From positions 1 through 37,382 of the forward strand of contig JBBRLA010000004.1 of the NCBI GenBank assembly GCA_038231615.1: a stretch of DNA of 37,382 nucleotides, read 5' to 3'. The stretch comes from JBBRLA01 sp038231615 (GTDB lineage Bacteria; Myxococcota_A; Polyangia; Palsa-1104; JAEUJZ01). Position numbers and translations under genes: made by a program. The stretch's first letter is position 1; the number at the start of each line of letters is the position of its first letter. Under the pieces are notes generated by a model that did no database searches, had not been told where the DNA came from, and was given only the letters and a program-made list of their open reading frames with translations. Of the stretch, positions 11,114 through 18,360 are shown piece after piece.

Positions 11114-12019
11114 ATGGATGACAAGCGGCCCCGCCGTCGCGACTTCGGCCTCGCCGCCCTGGGGGTCTGTGTGGGGCTCCTCCTGCCTGCTCGACGGGTG
11201 TGTGCCGACGCCCACCTGCCGCCGCCCCGCTCGCCGACGCTCCTGCGCATCCGCGAGAGCCGGAAGCTGCGCGTGGGGATGTGCCCGGGGGTCTCCCCTT
11301 TCATCCTGGCGGAGGCCGAGGCCGACGAGCTGCTCCGCCTGGCCGGGCAGGAGAAGACGCAGAAGCGCCGGGCCGACGACGGCAGGATGGTGGCCGGGCT
11401 GGACGTGGACCTGGCCGCCTTCACTGCGCAGGGGCTGGGGGTCGAACTCGAGATCGCGCTGTGCGACAAGTTCGAGGATCTCTTCCTGACCCTGGGCAAG
11501 GACCAGGTCGACGTGGTGCTCAGCGGTGTATCGCGAACCCTGGCGCGGGCCGCCGCCCTCTCGTTCTCCGCCCCGTACCTGGTTTCGGGGCAAGAGGTCC
11601 TCACCAGGGAGCCCGCGCGCTTCGCTTCCTTGAAGGAGGTCAACGTCGCCCGTGTGCGCGTCGGCGTCGAGGAGGGCACCACCGGCGAGTCCTTCGCCCG
11701 GCGGACGCTGCCCCTTGCGCGCCTTTCGCGCTACGTGCGCCCCGACGATCTGTTCCGCGCCCTGGAAGGGAAGCAGATCGACATTGCCGTGGCCGATGGG
11801 CTGCTCGGGCGCGACGCGGTGCTGCGGCACCTGGTCGGCGGGCCCCTGTCATCGGTGGAGAACCGCCGCTTTACCTCGGAGCAAATCGCCTTCGCCACCC
11901 GGCAGGGGGACCCCGACTTCACCGAGTACCTCTCGCTGGTGGTGCACGACCTGAAGGTCAGCGGCCACTTCCACCTGCTGGCCCACCGCTACAATCTCTG
12001 GCTGCGGACGGAGCGCTGA
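11114..12019 (+). CDS. Periplasmic solute-binding protein, family 3, with Tat-like leader
   Basis: 301 residues. The leader carries RRRDFGLAALGVCVGLLL, close to the twin-arginine pattern, ending at about VCADA. The mature part has the two-lobe family-3 fold: LRVGMCPGVSPF at the start, a GLDVDLAA strand, a DVVLSGVSRTLARAAALSFSAPY hinge, and VGVEEGTTGE in lobe 2. These proteins bind polar amino acids or similar ligands. No permease or ATPase gene is adjacent; the next gene overlaps by one base (TGATG) and encodes a membrane sensor, so this is more likely the ligand-recognition half of a signalling pair than a transporter component (inference). About 40 residues between VSPF and GLDVD, charged and helical in look, are an insertion relative to short family members. 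Confidence 0.85.
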   Translation: MDDKRPRRRDFGLAALGVCVGLLLPARRVCADAHLPPPRSPTLLRIRESRKLRVGMCPGVSPFILAEAEADELLRLAGQEKTQKRRADDGRMVAGLDVDLAAFTAQGLGVELEIALCDKFEDLFLTLGKDQVDVVLSGVSRTLARAAALSFSAPYLVSGQEVLTREPARFASLKEVNVARVRVGVEEGTTGESFARRTLPLARLSRYVRPDDLFRALEGKQIDIAVADGLLGRDAVLRHLVGGPLSSVENRRFTSEQIAFATRQGDPDFTEYLSLVVHDLKVSGHFHLLAHRYNLWLRTER

Positions 12020-13623
12020 TGTCCCGGCCCGGGCACCCGGAGAAGGAGAAAGAAAAGTCCCCATTCACCGCGTGGCGGGAGCGCCTGGCCGACCGGCTGG
12101 CGCGCAGCAGCCGGGTCTTTCTGATCGGGCTGCTCCTGGCCTGCGGTGTCGAGGTGGTGGTCGACTGGAACGCGACGCTCAAGGAGATCAACATCCTGCG
12201 CGGCGGCATGCGCCAGCGCGGCCTGAACTACGTCAGCATCCTGGCCAAGGCCGCGGTGGAACCCACTCTGTCTTACGACGCCGATGCCATGGACAACCTG
12301 TCTTCCGGCCTCTTTTCTGATGAGGACGTGGCCTACGTCCGCTTCACCGACCAGCGCGGCACGCTGCTCTACGACCGCCTGCGCCCGAGTTTCCGGGACC
12401 TCTTGAAGCAGCGCAAGGAACCCCCTTTCCGCGAACGCTACGCCACGCAGATGGAGCGCGACATCGACGGCATCCTCACGGACCCGGAGCGACTGAAGAC
12501 GCACATCCGCATGAGCCGCCACCGGGACTTCGCCCAGGCGTGGAACGACACGGTCGCCGCGCTGGCCTCGCGCCTGTCCCGGAACGCCGCTCAACCCGAC
12601 GACCGGGCCGGGCCGGTGGTGTATCAGGACCGGCTGCGCAAGACCGACCACACCCACGATGCCGAGGTGACCTACGCCCTCGGCGACATCGAGGATGAGC
12701 GCAACGAGACCTGGGGCGTGGTGCTGGTGGCCTTCAGCATGGAGCGCACCAACGCGGCGATCCAGCACAAGCTGGTGAAGGGCGCGGGAATGCTGGTGTT
12801 CTTCATCGGGCTCATTCTGGTGCAGAACGTGCTGTCACGCCGGGACAAGTTGCGGCTTCTGGATCTCGAAGTGCAGAAACGCGGGGCCCGCGCGGCGATC
12901 CTGGCGGCGCTGCCCGGGCAGTCGGAGACAGGCGCGCAAGGTGGCGTGACGATCGCCGCGGTGCTGAAGCAGGCCGAGGGGGGGGTCGACGGGCTCCTGT
13001 GGGACGTTCAGCGAACCGCTGATGAGGGGCGCGTCGAAGTGCTGGTCATCGATCCGGACGGCGAAGGGGTGGCGGCGGCGGCCACTGCACTGCACGTGCT
13101 GGCGACGTTCCGGCAGCGGTGTACGCAAGGAGCGCAAGCGACCCCGGAGGAAGAAGTGCGGCGGCTCGGACAGGTGGCGGCATCCCTGCCGCTTTCCCGG
13201 CCGGTCGGGCTCCTGCTTTTGCGCATCGATGGGAAGAGCGGCGAGATCCAGGGGGTGTCGGGCCCGATCGGCGGCCTGCGCCTGATTTCCGAAGGCAGCA
13301 GGGTCCCCCTGGCCGAGACGCCCATCCAGGCCGGCCCCGAGCCGATCCCGGGGGTGATGGAGCCGCTCTTTCGCCTGGCCGGGACGCTCCCCTCGCCGGG
13401 CCTGCTTCTCCTGATCTTCGCCGGCACCGGCCGCTCCGAGGACGCCCGCAGGAGGGTCGATGCCGACGCCGTGGCCGGGTACGTCGGGCGGGAGCGGCGG
13501 AAGGAGAAAGGCTCCCTGCAAGAACTGGCGGCGGACACCGCCATCTGGGCCCGGGGCCGCGTCGCGGGGGGCTCCACCCGGGACGTGCTGGCACTGATCC
13601 TGGCGCGGGGCGAGGGGGCCTGA
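12019..13623 (+). CDS. Two-TM sensor with degenerate PP2C/SpoIIE-like output domain
   Basis: 534 residues from ATG 12019, which overlaps the previous stop; GGAG lies 5 bases upstream. A TM helix at about 33-49, a periplasmic sensor region at about 50-253 (DEDVAYVRFTDQRGTLLYDRL resembles Cache-type strands), a second TM at about 255-273, then a cytoplasmic domain at about 280-534. The last part follows the order of SpoIIE phosphatases: DPDGEGVAAA near 345, an SGPIGGLRLI strand, LLLLIFAGTG near 467, and STRDVLALIL near 519-528. Relative to the active family, the Asp of the TDG motif is replaced (AGTG) and the final DD pair keeps one Asp, so metal-dependent phosphatase activity is doubtful. It probably reads out the solute-binding partner. 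The family call rests on motif order alone. Confidence 0.7.
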   Translation: MSRPGHPEKEKEKSPFTAWRERLADRLARSSRVFLIGLLLACGVEVVVDWNATLKEINILRGGMRQRGLNYVSILAKAAVEPTLSYDADAMDNLSSGLFSDEDVAYVRFTDQRGTLLYDRLRPSFRDLLKQRKEPPFRERYATQMERDIDGILTDPERLKTHIRMSRHRDFAQAWNDTVAALASRLSRNAAQPDDRAGPVVYQDRLRKTDHTHDAEVTYALGDIEDERNETWGVVLVAFSMERTNAAIQHKLVKGAGMLVFFIGLILVQNVLSRRDKLRLLDLEVQKRGARAAILAALPGQSETGAQGGVTIAAVLKQAEGGVDGLLWDVQRTADEGRVEVLVIDPDGEGVAAAATALHVLATFRQRCTQGAQATPEEEVRRLGQVAASLPLSRPVGLLLLRIDGKSGEIQGVSGPIGGLRLISEGSRVPLAETPIQAGPEPIPGVMEPLFRLAGTLPSPGLLLLIFAGTGRSEDARRRVDADAVAGYVGRERRKEKGSLQELAADTAIWARGRVAGGSTRDVLALILARGEGA

Positions 13624-13679
13624 GGCCGCCGGGCCGCAAATGGGATGCGGGCCAGGGCGCTGACGGTGTTCATGTGCGT

Positions 13680-13991
13680 TTACTCTTCATCGTCGTCCCC
13701 GAAGAAGACCCCCGCCGGCGTCTCGTCAGCCTCGAACGGCTCGGCTCGACCCTTCTCCATCCGCTCCGCGCTGAGGATCTCCACATACCCCGCCGGGTCC
13801 CAGCGATACACCTGCAACGTCTCCGCGATGGGCTCGATGAGCCAGTAGTGGCCGACGTGGGCTTGATGATAGATGCGCTTCTTCTTGATGGTGTCGTTGG
13901 TGAAGTTCGAGGGGCTGAGGATCTCGTCCAGGATTTCGTATCCGTGGCCTTCGTCGGGCAGGGCCAGAAGGTCAGCGAGGGTTATGACCAT
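13680..13991 (-). pseudogene. Uma2-family endonuclease gene with internal deletion
   Basis: 103 residues versus about 180-190 for the family. The N-terminus MVITLADLLALPDEGHGYEI matches the Uma2 start (LALPDEG.RYEL.DG). It then jumps at about residue 23 directly to the family's C-terminal half: EILSPSNFTNDT, KKKRIYHQAHVGHYWLIEP, LQVYRW. The middle of the PD-(D/E)XK fold, about 80 residues including the conserved PD, is missing, while the reading frame is kept. The junction lies at about 13925, where YEILDE meets EILSPS and similar GA(A/G)ATCCT sequences overlap, pointing to an in-frame recombination between short repeats. An active nuclease is unlikely. Confidence 0.75.
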
Positions 13992-14224
13992 CGCCCGACA
14001 AGCCCGCGGCGCCTGTCAAGAGGCCCCCAGGAAGGCCCAAGGGTACGACGCGGGGGAAGACCACCGTCCGCCAAGGAATCAGCTTGCCCTTGGAGGTCGC
14101 GGCCTGGATTGACGAGCAAGGCAGTCCATCCACGCTGATCACTCAAAAGGTGTCGATTAATTGGCGCCGTGAAAACGCTTGCATTGAAATCATTGAGGAA
14201 TTTTCCGAGAAACGCCCCCATTGA
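13988..14224 (+). pseudogene. 5'-less small gene with AT-hook-like GRPKG motif
   Basis: Reading from 13988 the frame stays open to TGA 14222-14224 and gives a sensible protein-like sequence without any ATG, GTG or TTG near its beginning. It contains basic PPGRPKGTTRGK (an AT-hook-like GRP core), then TTVRQGISLPLEVAAWIDEQ, which resembles the strand and first helix of a ribbon-helix-helix DNA-binding protein, and ends with a Glu-rich helix. The codon directly upstream is a stop, and ATG 13984 is out of frame by one base, so the gene looks frameshifted or 5'-truncated by the same rearrangement that shortened the facing Uma2 gene. Not assigned to a named family. Confidence 0.35.
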
Positions 14225-14242
14225 GGCAATTAATCTACACCT
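14148..14242. repeat. 16-bp inverted repeat with 63-bp spacer
   Basis: Arms 14148-14163 (AGGTGTCGATTAATTG) and 14227-14242 (CAATTAATCTACACCT) are inverted copies with 15 of 16 matching. The AT-rich element overlaps the end of the broken small gene. It could be the termini of a tiny non-autonomous element, a recombination scar, or a regulatory site. No flanking target duplication is obvious. Confidence 0.55.
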
Positions 14243-14361
14243 CTTCAGCTCTTGCGGCGTGAGATGGTGCGTCTTTCTCATTTCAAGGCTGAGCCCACAT
14301 GACGACGCCTTGCCTCAAACCCCGCGCACGGTCTGCCGGCGCACGTAGGGGGGAAGGAAGG
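14225..14361. other. Non-coding stretch between broken small gene and Imm26 gene
   Basis: Apart from the right arm of the inverted repeat I see no supported gene, promoter or terminator here. Reverse-strand frames are open but show no family similarity. Confidence 0.5.
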
Positions 14362-14811
14362 TTAGGCGGCGCTGCGTCGGCGCTGCTCTGTCTGGCGGGC
14401 AAGCTGGCGCCAGACGATGACAGCGGCGCCAGCGCCGTACACGTCGTCAGAAGTAAGCTTTTCGGCCTCTTCCTTGGATACTTGCTCCTCGTCCAGGGTG
14501 TTTAGCGAATCGTCCAGCGTCACCTTCCACACGTTTCGACCCTCGCCGATGCGGCCGAACGGAGGCACAGGCCACCCCTCGCGCGTGAAGCCAGGCAGGG
14601 GGCCTCGCAGCGTCCATGAGCCATTGTTGAACCCCTGAACACCGACGACACCAACGAATGTGGCATCCTCCGGCCGCAGTGCCCGAGGCTCGCCCAGGTA
14701 GGCGTAGATCAAATGACCGGGGCCTTTCTTGCGGGCTATCACACCGACGGCCTTTCCAAGCCCTTCACCTAGTTCCACTTCGAACACATCGCCTTCTTTT
14801 GGTCGCCTCAT
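14362..14811 (-). CDS. Imm26-family immunity protein
   Basis: 149 residues. The start RRPKEGDVFEVELGEG followed by a GVIARK strand, the central GPLPGFTREGWPVPPFGR, and the tail with DDVYGAGAAVIV match the Imm26 family of polymorphic-toxin immunity proteins, which bind and block a cognate C-terminal toxin domain in the cytoplasm. The ATG overlaps the stop of the upstream toxin frame by four bases (ATGA), the usual translational coupling of toxin-immunity pairs. The Arg-rich end (ARQTEQRRRS) is not typical and may be an extension. The frame is intact, so the protein could still be made. Confidence 0.75.
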   Translation of the reverse strand: MRRPKEGDVFEVELGEGLGKAVGVIARKKGPGHLIYAYLGEPRALRPEDATFVGVVGVQGFNNGSWTLRGPLPGFTREGWPVPPFGRIGEGRNVWKVTLDDSLNTLDEEQVSKEEAEKLTSDDVYGAGAAVIVWRQLARQTEQRRRSAA

Positions 14812-15248
14812 GGCCTCACCTTGCCTTGCTCGACAGTTTGCAACTTTCGGGCGCCAGCGTCGAGATATTCTTGCCGGCAGGGATTGCTGGGGCTGATGGC
14901 GCGGATCTTGTTCTGGCGCATCGGCTTGCCGGCGGCGGCGGCCTCATCCTGGCGGATCTGCTCGATGCCCCGCTGTTCTTTGTAGTCGTTGGTCCTCACG
15001 TCCACCCTGAATTTCAAATTCCCTGTATCGGGGTGCCGCTCATGCTGTTCCTTTCGCTGCTTCAGGTCCACCGTCCGGCCATTCCGCACCCTCTCGCGGG
15101 TATCAGGCTCGACGAGGTAGTAGGTCCCTCCTTGCCGGGCTGGCTTCACCGATGGTGCCGCCGGCCGCTCCGCAACCCCTGGCCGCTGCGCTACCCGCAC
15201 AGGCGGCGCCGGCAGGGGTTCCCCGTCGGCCCCCCGCGGCATGCCCAT
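14808..15248 (-). pseudogene. Orphan polymorphic-toxin C-terminal domain, GIY-YIG-like nuclease
   Basis: The last ~105 residues form a complete toxin-like domain: GGTYYLVEPD, then RNGRTVDLKQRKEQH, RTNDYKEQRGIEQ, and NKIRAISPSNPCRQEYLDAG. The order Y-Y, NGRT with R and H spaced as in R..EH, then a Glu in RGIEQ fits GIY-YIG-type nucleases found at the C-termini of RHS-like and other secreted toxins. In front is a Pro/Ala-rich linker. No secretion domain, RHS repeats or signal peptide precede it: the frame runs on, Pro-rich, to about 15395, where it meets the divergent truncated ATPase gene. I used ATG 15248 (MGMPRGADGE) as a possible start; no Shine-Dalgarno is visible. It is best seen as the surviving toxic tip of a larger toxin, retained with its immunity gene. 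Confidence 0.6.
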
Positions 15249-15399
15249 CGTGGGATACGAAAGCGGCACGCCGCGGCCCCAGGGGGGAAGCGGCGGCTCG
15301 GGGCGGTGGGGCACGCGGATCGCATCGCCGGGCCGGGGCCGGCTGCCTGGCGGGGGACGCTCCGCCACCCACTCCTTTGGGCCCCGTCCGCCTCGCCGC

Positions 15400-16617
15400 G
15401 TGACCCTGTGGAACCGGGTAGCCCGTGGCGAAGACCAGGCCATCTGGCTCGACCTGTCGGACGGCAGCGGCGGCGCCGTGCGCATCGACGCAGAAGGCTT
15501 CCGCCGGGTGGCCGGCCCGCCCCCACTCTTCCATCGGTTCTCGCACCAGGAGCCGCTGCCCGCCCCCGCGCCCAAAGGCAACCCCCGCGACCTCTTCGGC
15601 CTGTGCGACTTCCTGAACCTCCAGCGGGAGGAGGACACCATCCTTTTCCTCTCGTCCCTGGTGGTGGCCCTGCGCCCGGACATCCCGCAGCCCCTCCTGC
15701 TCTTGCACGGCCCCCAGGGCGCGGCCAAGACCACCGCGGCCAAGCTGCGCCGGGCCCTTTTGGACCCCTCCGCCATACCCACCCTCATCGTGCGCCGCGA
15801 CATAGGCGAGCTGGTGCAGGCGCTGGACCACCACTACATGCCCATTTTGGACAATCTTTCGCGCCTTTTTCCCTGGCAAGAGGAAATTCTCTGCCAGGCC
15901 GCCACCGACGGGGCCTTCACCAAGCGGGCGCTCTTTTCGGACCAGGAGGACGTGCTCTTTCGCTTTCGCCGCCCTCTGGTGCTGACCGGGATCAACCTGC
16001 CCTCTGCGGCGCCGGATCTTCTGGACCGGGCGCTGCTCATCGACCTGGAGCGCATCCCCAAGACCCGGCGCCGGGACGAGGCGGCGCTGTGGCGCTCCTT
16101 CGAGCGAGAACGACCGCGCCTGCTTTCCGGGTTGCTGGCTGCCCTATCCGGGGCCATGAGGATCGAGCCCGACCTGTGCCTTCCCGAGCTGTACCGCATG
16201 GCCGACTTCACCCGCTGGGGCGCGGCAGCGGCGCTGGCGCTGGGGATTCCGGCGGAGCGGTTCTGCGAGGCGCTGGCGGGCAACGCGGTGCGCCAGGGTG
16301 AGGAGGTGCTGGAGGACGAACCGGTGGCGCAGGCGGTGCGGATGTTGGTACATCGGCACGGGGATTTTTCCGGGACGGCGACGGAGCTTCTGGCGGCGCT
16401 GGCGCTGGTTTCGGGGCCGGGCGAGCAGAAGGCGTTGCCCCAGCGCCCCGCCGATCTGGGAAGGCGGCTCAACGCCCTGCGGGCGCCCCTTGGCGAACTG
16501 GGCATCCAGGTGCGATCGCTGCGTGACCCGGGACGGGAACGCCAGCGCCTCTGGGTGATCGAGGGGCCCGCGCCCAGGAGCCGCTCCTTCGCGGCGGCGG
16601 CGCAGGCGGCGCCGTGA
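15400..16617 (+). pseudogene. 5'-truncated plasmid/phage-type ATPase (primase-helicase-like)
   Basis: About 405 residues of recognisable protein, starting at a GTG (VTLWNRVARGEDQAIWLDLS). Family members have an N-terminal region of a few hundred residues before this point; here it is lost and the sequence upstream reads as the linker of the opposite-strand toxin. The ATPase core is intact: GPQGAAKT as a Walker A variant of the GxxGxAK(S/T) type common in this family, YMPILDNLS as the Walker B strand, GGAFTKR-like sensor segment (DGAFTKRALF), and PLVLTGIN. The C-terminus ends with LRAPLGELGIQVRSL. These proteins are commonly carried by phages, plasmids and islands. A longer open frame from ATG 15241 shows no family similarity in its first 53 residues. 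Confidence 0.65.
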
Positions 16618-16757
16618 GGGACGTGTACAGGCCGGTGACGAAGACGAAGTGGCGCATGTCCGAGGTATAGACCCGGCACTTGCCGCGCAGAACTCCAAGA
16701 AGAGCGACCGTTGGGTTCCACCGGGAACGTGAGCGGCCCCGAGGACGCGCACGACAA
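16618..16757. other. Short region between truncated ATPase and AlbA_2 gene
   Basis: The two neighbours converge here. A reverse-strand frame with RGKCRVYTSDMRHFVFVTGL looks protein-like but has no start, stop context or recognised family. No hairpin with a T-tract was seen. Confidence 0.35.
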
Positions 16758-18074
16758 TCACCTGCCCGCTTGAGGTCTGCGGCCGGACCCGCGCTTCGGC
16801 TTCTTCGGCTCCTCAAACCGCGGGTGCGCCCGCAGGACGCACTTCACCGAGACCGCTGTCGCATCGAAGAGGGGTGGGGGGCACCCGGCGGCCTTCATGG
16901 TGCTGCGGATGGTCTGGATCCCCTGCCCCTCGGCCTGCGCGAGCTGGAGCCGCGACAGAAACCAGGCCAACGCCTGGTTTCGCCACCTCGGCGTCACCTC
17001 GCCCCCGCGCAGTTCATCGAGGCTGACGCCCACCGGTAACGATCCCGGCGAGAGGAACTCGATGCGATCTTGGTACGAAGTGACGCGTGCAGGATCCATC
17101 AGCTCGTAATCGCGGTGGGCCAGCGCGTTGACCATCGCCTCTTGCAGCGCCCGGCGGGGGTATTTGTCTGCGTTCGGCTCTCGCAGGTTGGTCTTGTCGA
17201 ACTGGGTCACCACCTCTGCATCGAGCAACCCCTGCAGCCGGCGGGCCTGGTCCGGCAGCGTCCCCGCGATCTCGAAGCGCCGGGCGACCGGGTCCGTGCG
17301 GTCCACGCCTGGATAGGTAGAGTAGATGGCGAAGGCGCCCGGAATGAACCGCTGCGGTTCCCGTCCGAAGAGCAGCAGCGCGTAGTTGCGCGGCCGGAGC
17401 ACCCCGCAAAGCGGCTCGGCAGCGTACAGAGAGGGCACAAAGGGCGAGAGTTGCACCCCCTCGACCAGATAGGGTTCGACGCCGCGCCCCGGGGTGAACA
17501 GACCCATGCGCTGGAGCGCATCTCGCAGCGCGAGGAGATCGATGTCGCTCGCAGTGGCAGCGTGGCACGGGCGGTGGTCCCACGGCAAAAGGGCCCCCTT
17601 GCGGACCAGGAGGTCCCGCAACCGGCCGTTGCGCGCCTCGATCGTCGACCGGCTGATTCGGACGAAGTGTTTGGCGCCTTCGCTGCCCCGGCGAAATGTG
17701 TGCGCCGTCCCCGTCGCAGGCTGCAGGAAGACCAGGATCCGTCGAGTCGGATCGTCTGCCGGAAGCTCCTCGATGAGTGGGGCGATCGGAGGAGAGACCC
17801 GATCACGGCAGCGAGAAAGGACGACGTTCTCGACCTCCTTGAATCGGCTGGCCAGAAGGCCGGCGCGGATCATCTGGGGAAATCCGTTCTCGTCCTTCTG
17901 CTCCTTCGCGCCACAGACGACATACCCGCCACCCAGGTTCTGGAGGTCATTGGCGAACGCGGTCAGCGTCGCGACCACGTCGTCGATCTCGGCGACGTTC
18001 TCCTTCCACTCTGTCTGTTCGCTCTCCCTGCGGGCGAGCTGTTCAAGGCTGATCCGCTCCGCGGCGGCGGTCAT
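16758..18074 (-). CDS. AlbA_2/Schlafen-type regulator with HATPase_c_4 domain
   Basis: 438 residues from ATG 18074, giving MTAAAERISLEQLARRESEQ, the family's normal N-terminus; a longer frame from 18179 has no similarity. Residues about 8-130 are the AlbA_2 (Schlafen) domain (SEQTEWKENV, FANDLQNLGGGYVVCGAKE). The last third has PRRALQEAMVNALAHRDYE, FLSPGSLPVG and AEGQGIQTI, the truncated GHKL-like region seen in proteins annotated as RecG-like or putative transcriptional regulators. A basic tail (KKPKRGSGRRPQ) follows. Such genes are frequent in defence and mobile islands, though their biochemical role is poorly established. It appears intact, unlike most of its neighbours. No Shine-Dalgarno is evident. 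Confidence 0.82.
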   Translation of the reverse strand: MTAAAERISLEQLARRESEQTEWKENVAEIDDVVATLTAFANDLQNLGGGYVVCGAKEQKDENGFPQMIRAGLLASRFKEVENVVLSRCRDRVSPPIAPLIEELPADDPTRRILVFLQPATGTAHTFRRGSEGAKHFVRISRSTIEARNGRLRDLLVRKGALLPWDHRPCHAATASDIDLLALRDALQRMGLFTPGRGVEPYLVEGVQLSPFVPSLYAAEPLCGVLRPRNYALLLFGREPQRFIPGAFAIYSTYPGVDRTDPVARRFEIAGTLPDQARRLQGLLDAEVVTQFDKTNLREPNADKYPRRALQEAMVNALAHRDYELMDPARVTSYQDRIEFLSPGSLPVGVSLDELRGGEVTPRWRNQALAWFLSRLQLAQAEGQGIQTIRSTMKAAGCPPPLFDATAVSVKCVLRAHPRFEEPKKPKRGSGRRPQAGR

Positions 18075-18150
18075 TTGATGGGCGCTGCTCACCAGTGCAG
18101 GGTACTCAGATCGGGCTTGGCCAACAAGCCTTGTTGTCTGGGTGCGGGAG

Positions 18151-18288
18151 TCCCAGGTCGGGACGCATGCCTTCGCCACCGATGTAGAGATCGACCTCCA
18201 GCGTCAGCCACCAGTGCGTCTCGCCGCCTTTTCCACCCGCCGTCTCACCCCCGCCCGGGCCGTGCAGGCCAAAGACCTGGGCGAACAC
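18151..18288 (-). pseudogene. Central fragment of a Uma2-family gene
   Basis: About 46 residues read VFGLHGPGGGETAGGKGGE then THWWLTLEVDLYIGGEGMRP and DLG. This matches the middle of Uma2 proteins (GPGG.WW...E..L.lG..v..PDL.G), including the PD of the nuclease motif. After DLG the similarity stops and the frame continues as unrelated sequence. This is exactly the part absent from the deleted copy at 13680-13991, although the DNA does not show whether both come from one parent gene. Confidence 0.55.
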
Positions 18289-18297
18289 CGCCCCCTG

Positions 18298-18336
18298 TGC
18301 GGGCGCCCCTTTACGAATTGGGCATCCAGGTACGAG
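18298..18336 (+). pseudogene. Remnant of a second copy of the ATPase gene 3' end
   Basis: Bases 18298-18335 match 16478-16515, near the end of the truncated ATPase, at 34 of 38 positions by eye, and read RAPLYELGIQVRV compared with RAPLGELGIQVRS. It lies between the Uma2 fragment and the end of the AAA-phosphoesterase gene. This indicates that a related ATPase gene once lay here and was almost wholly deleted. Confidence 0.6.
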
Positions 18337-18360
18337 TCTTGGCCACCTGCCCGCTTCAAC

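Noticed and set aside
11200..12018. Upstream extension of the sensor frame into the solute-binding gene
   Set aside because: The frame is open by chance across the binding-protein gene. The TGATG overlap with a Shine-Dalgarno and a natural N-terminus at 12019 argue against a fused protein.
13982..14281. 99-codon reverse frame beginning MRKTHHLTPQELKRC
   Set aside because: It overlaps the inverted repeat and the forward coding trace, lacks a ribosome site, and turns low-complexity after about 45 residues. Not enough support, although its first helix-like part is not absurd.
15241..15399. N-terminal 53 codons of the longer ATPase frame
   Set aside because: Gly/Arg/Pro-rich with no family similarity; on the other strand the same bases read as the Pro-rich linker of the toxin.
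16144..16761. 205-codon reverse frame overlapping the ATPase 3' end
   Set aside because: Mostly antisense to the ATPase C-terminus; only a short part lies in the gap and no family is recognisable.
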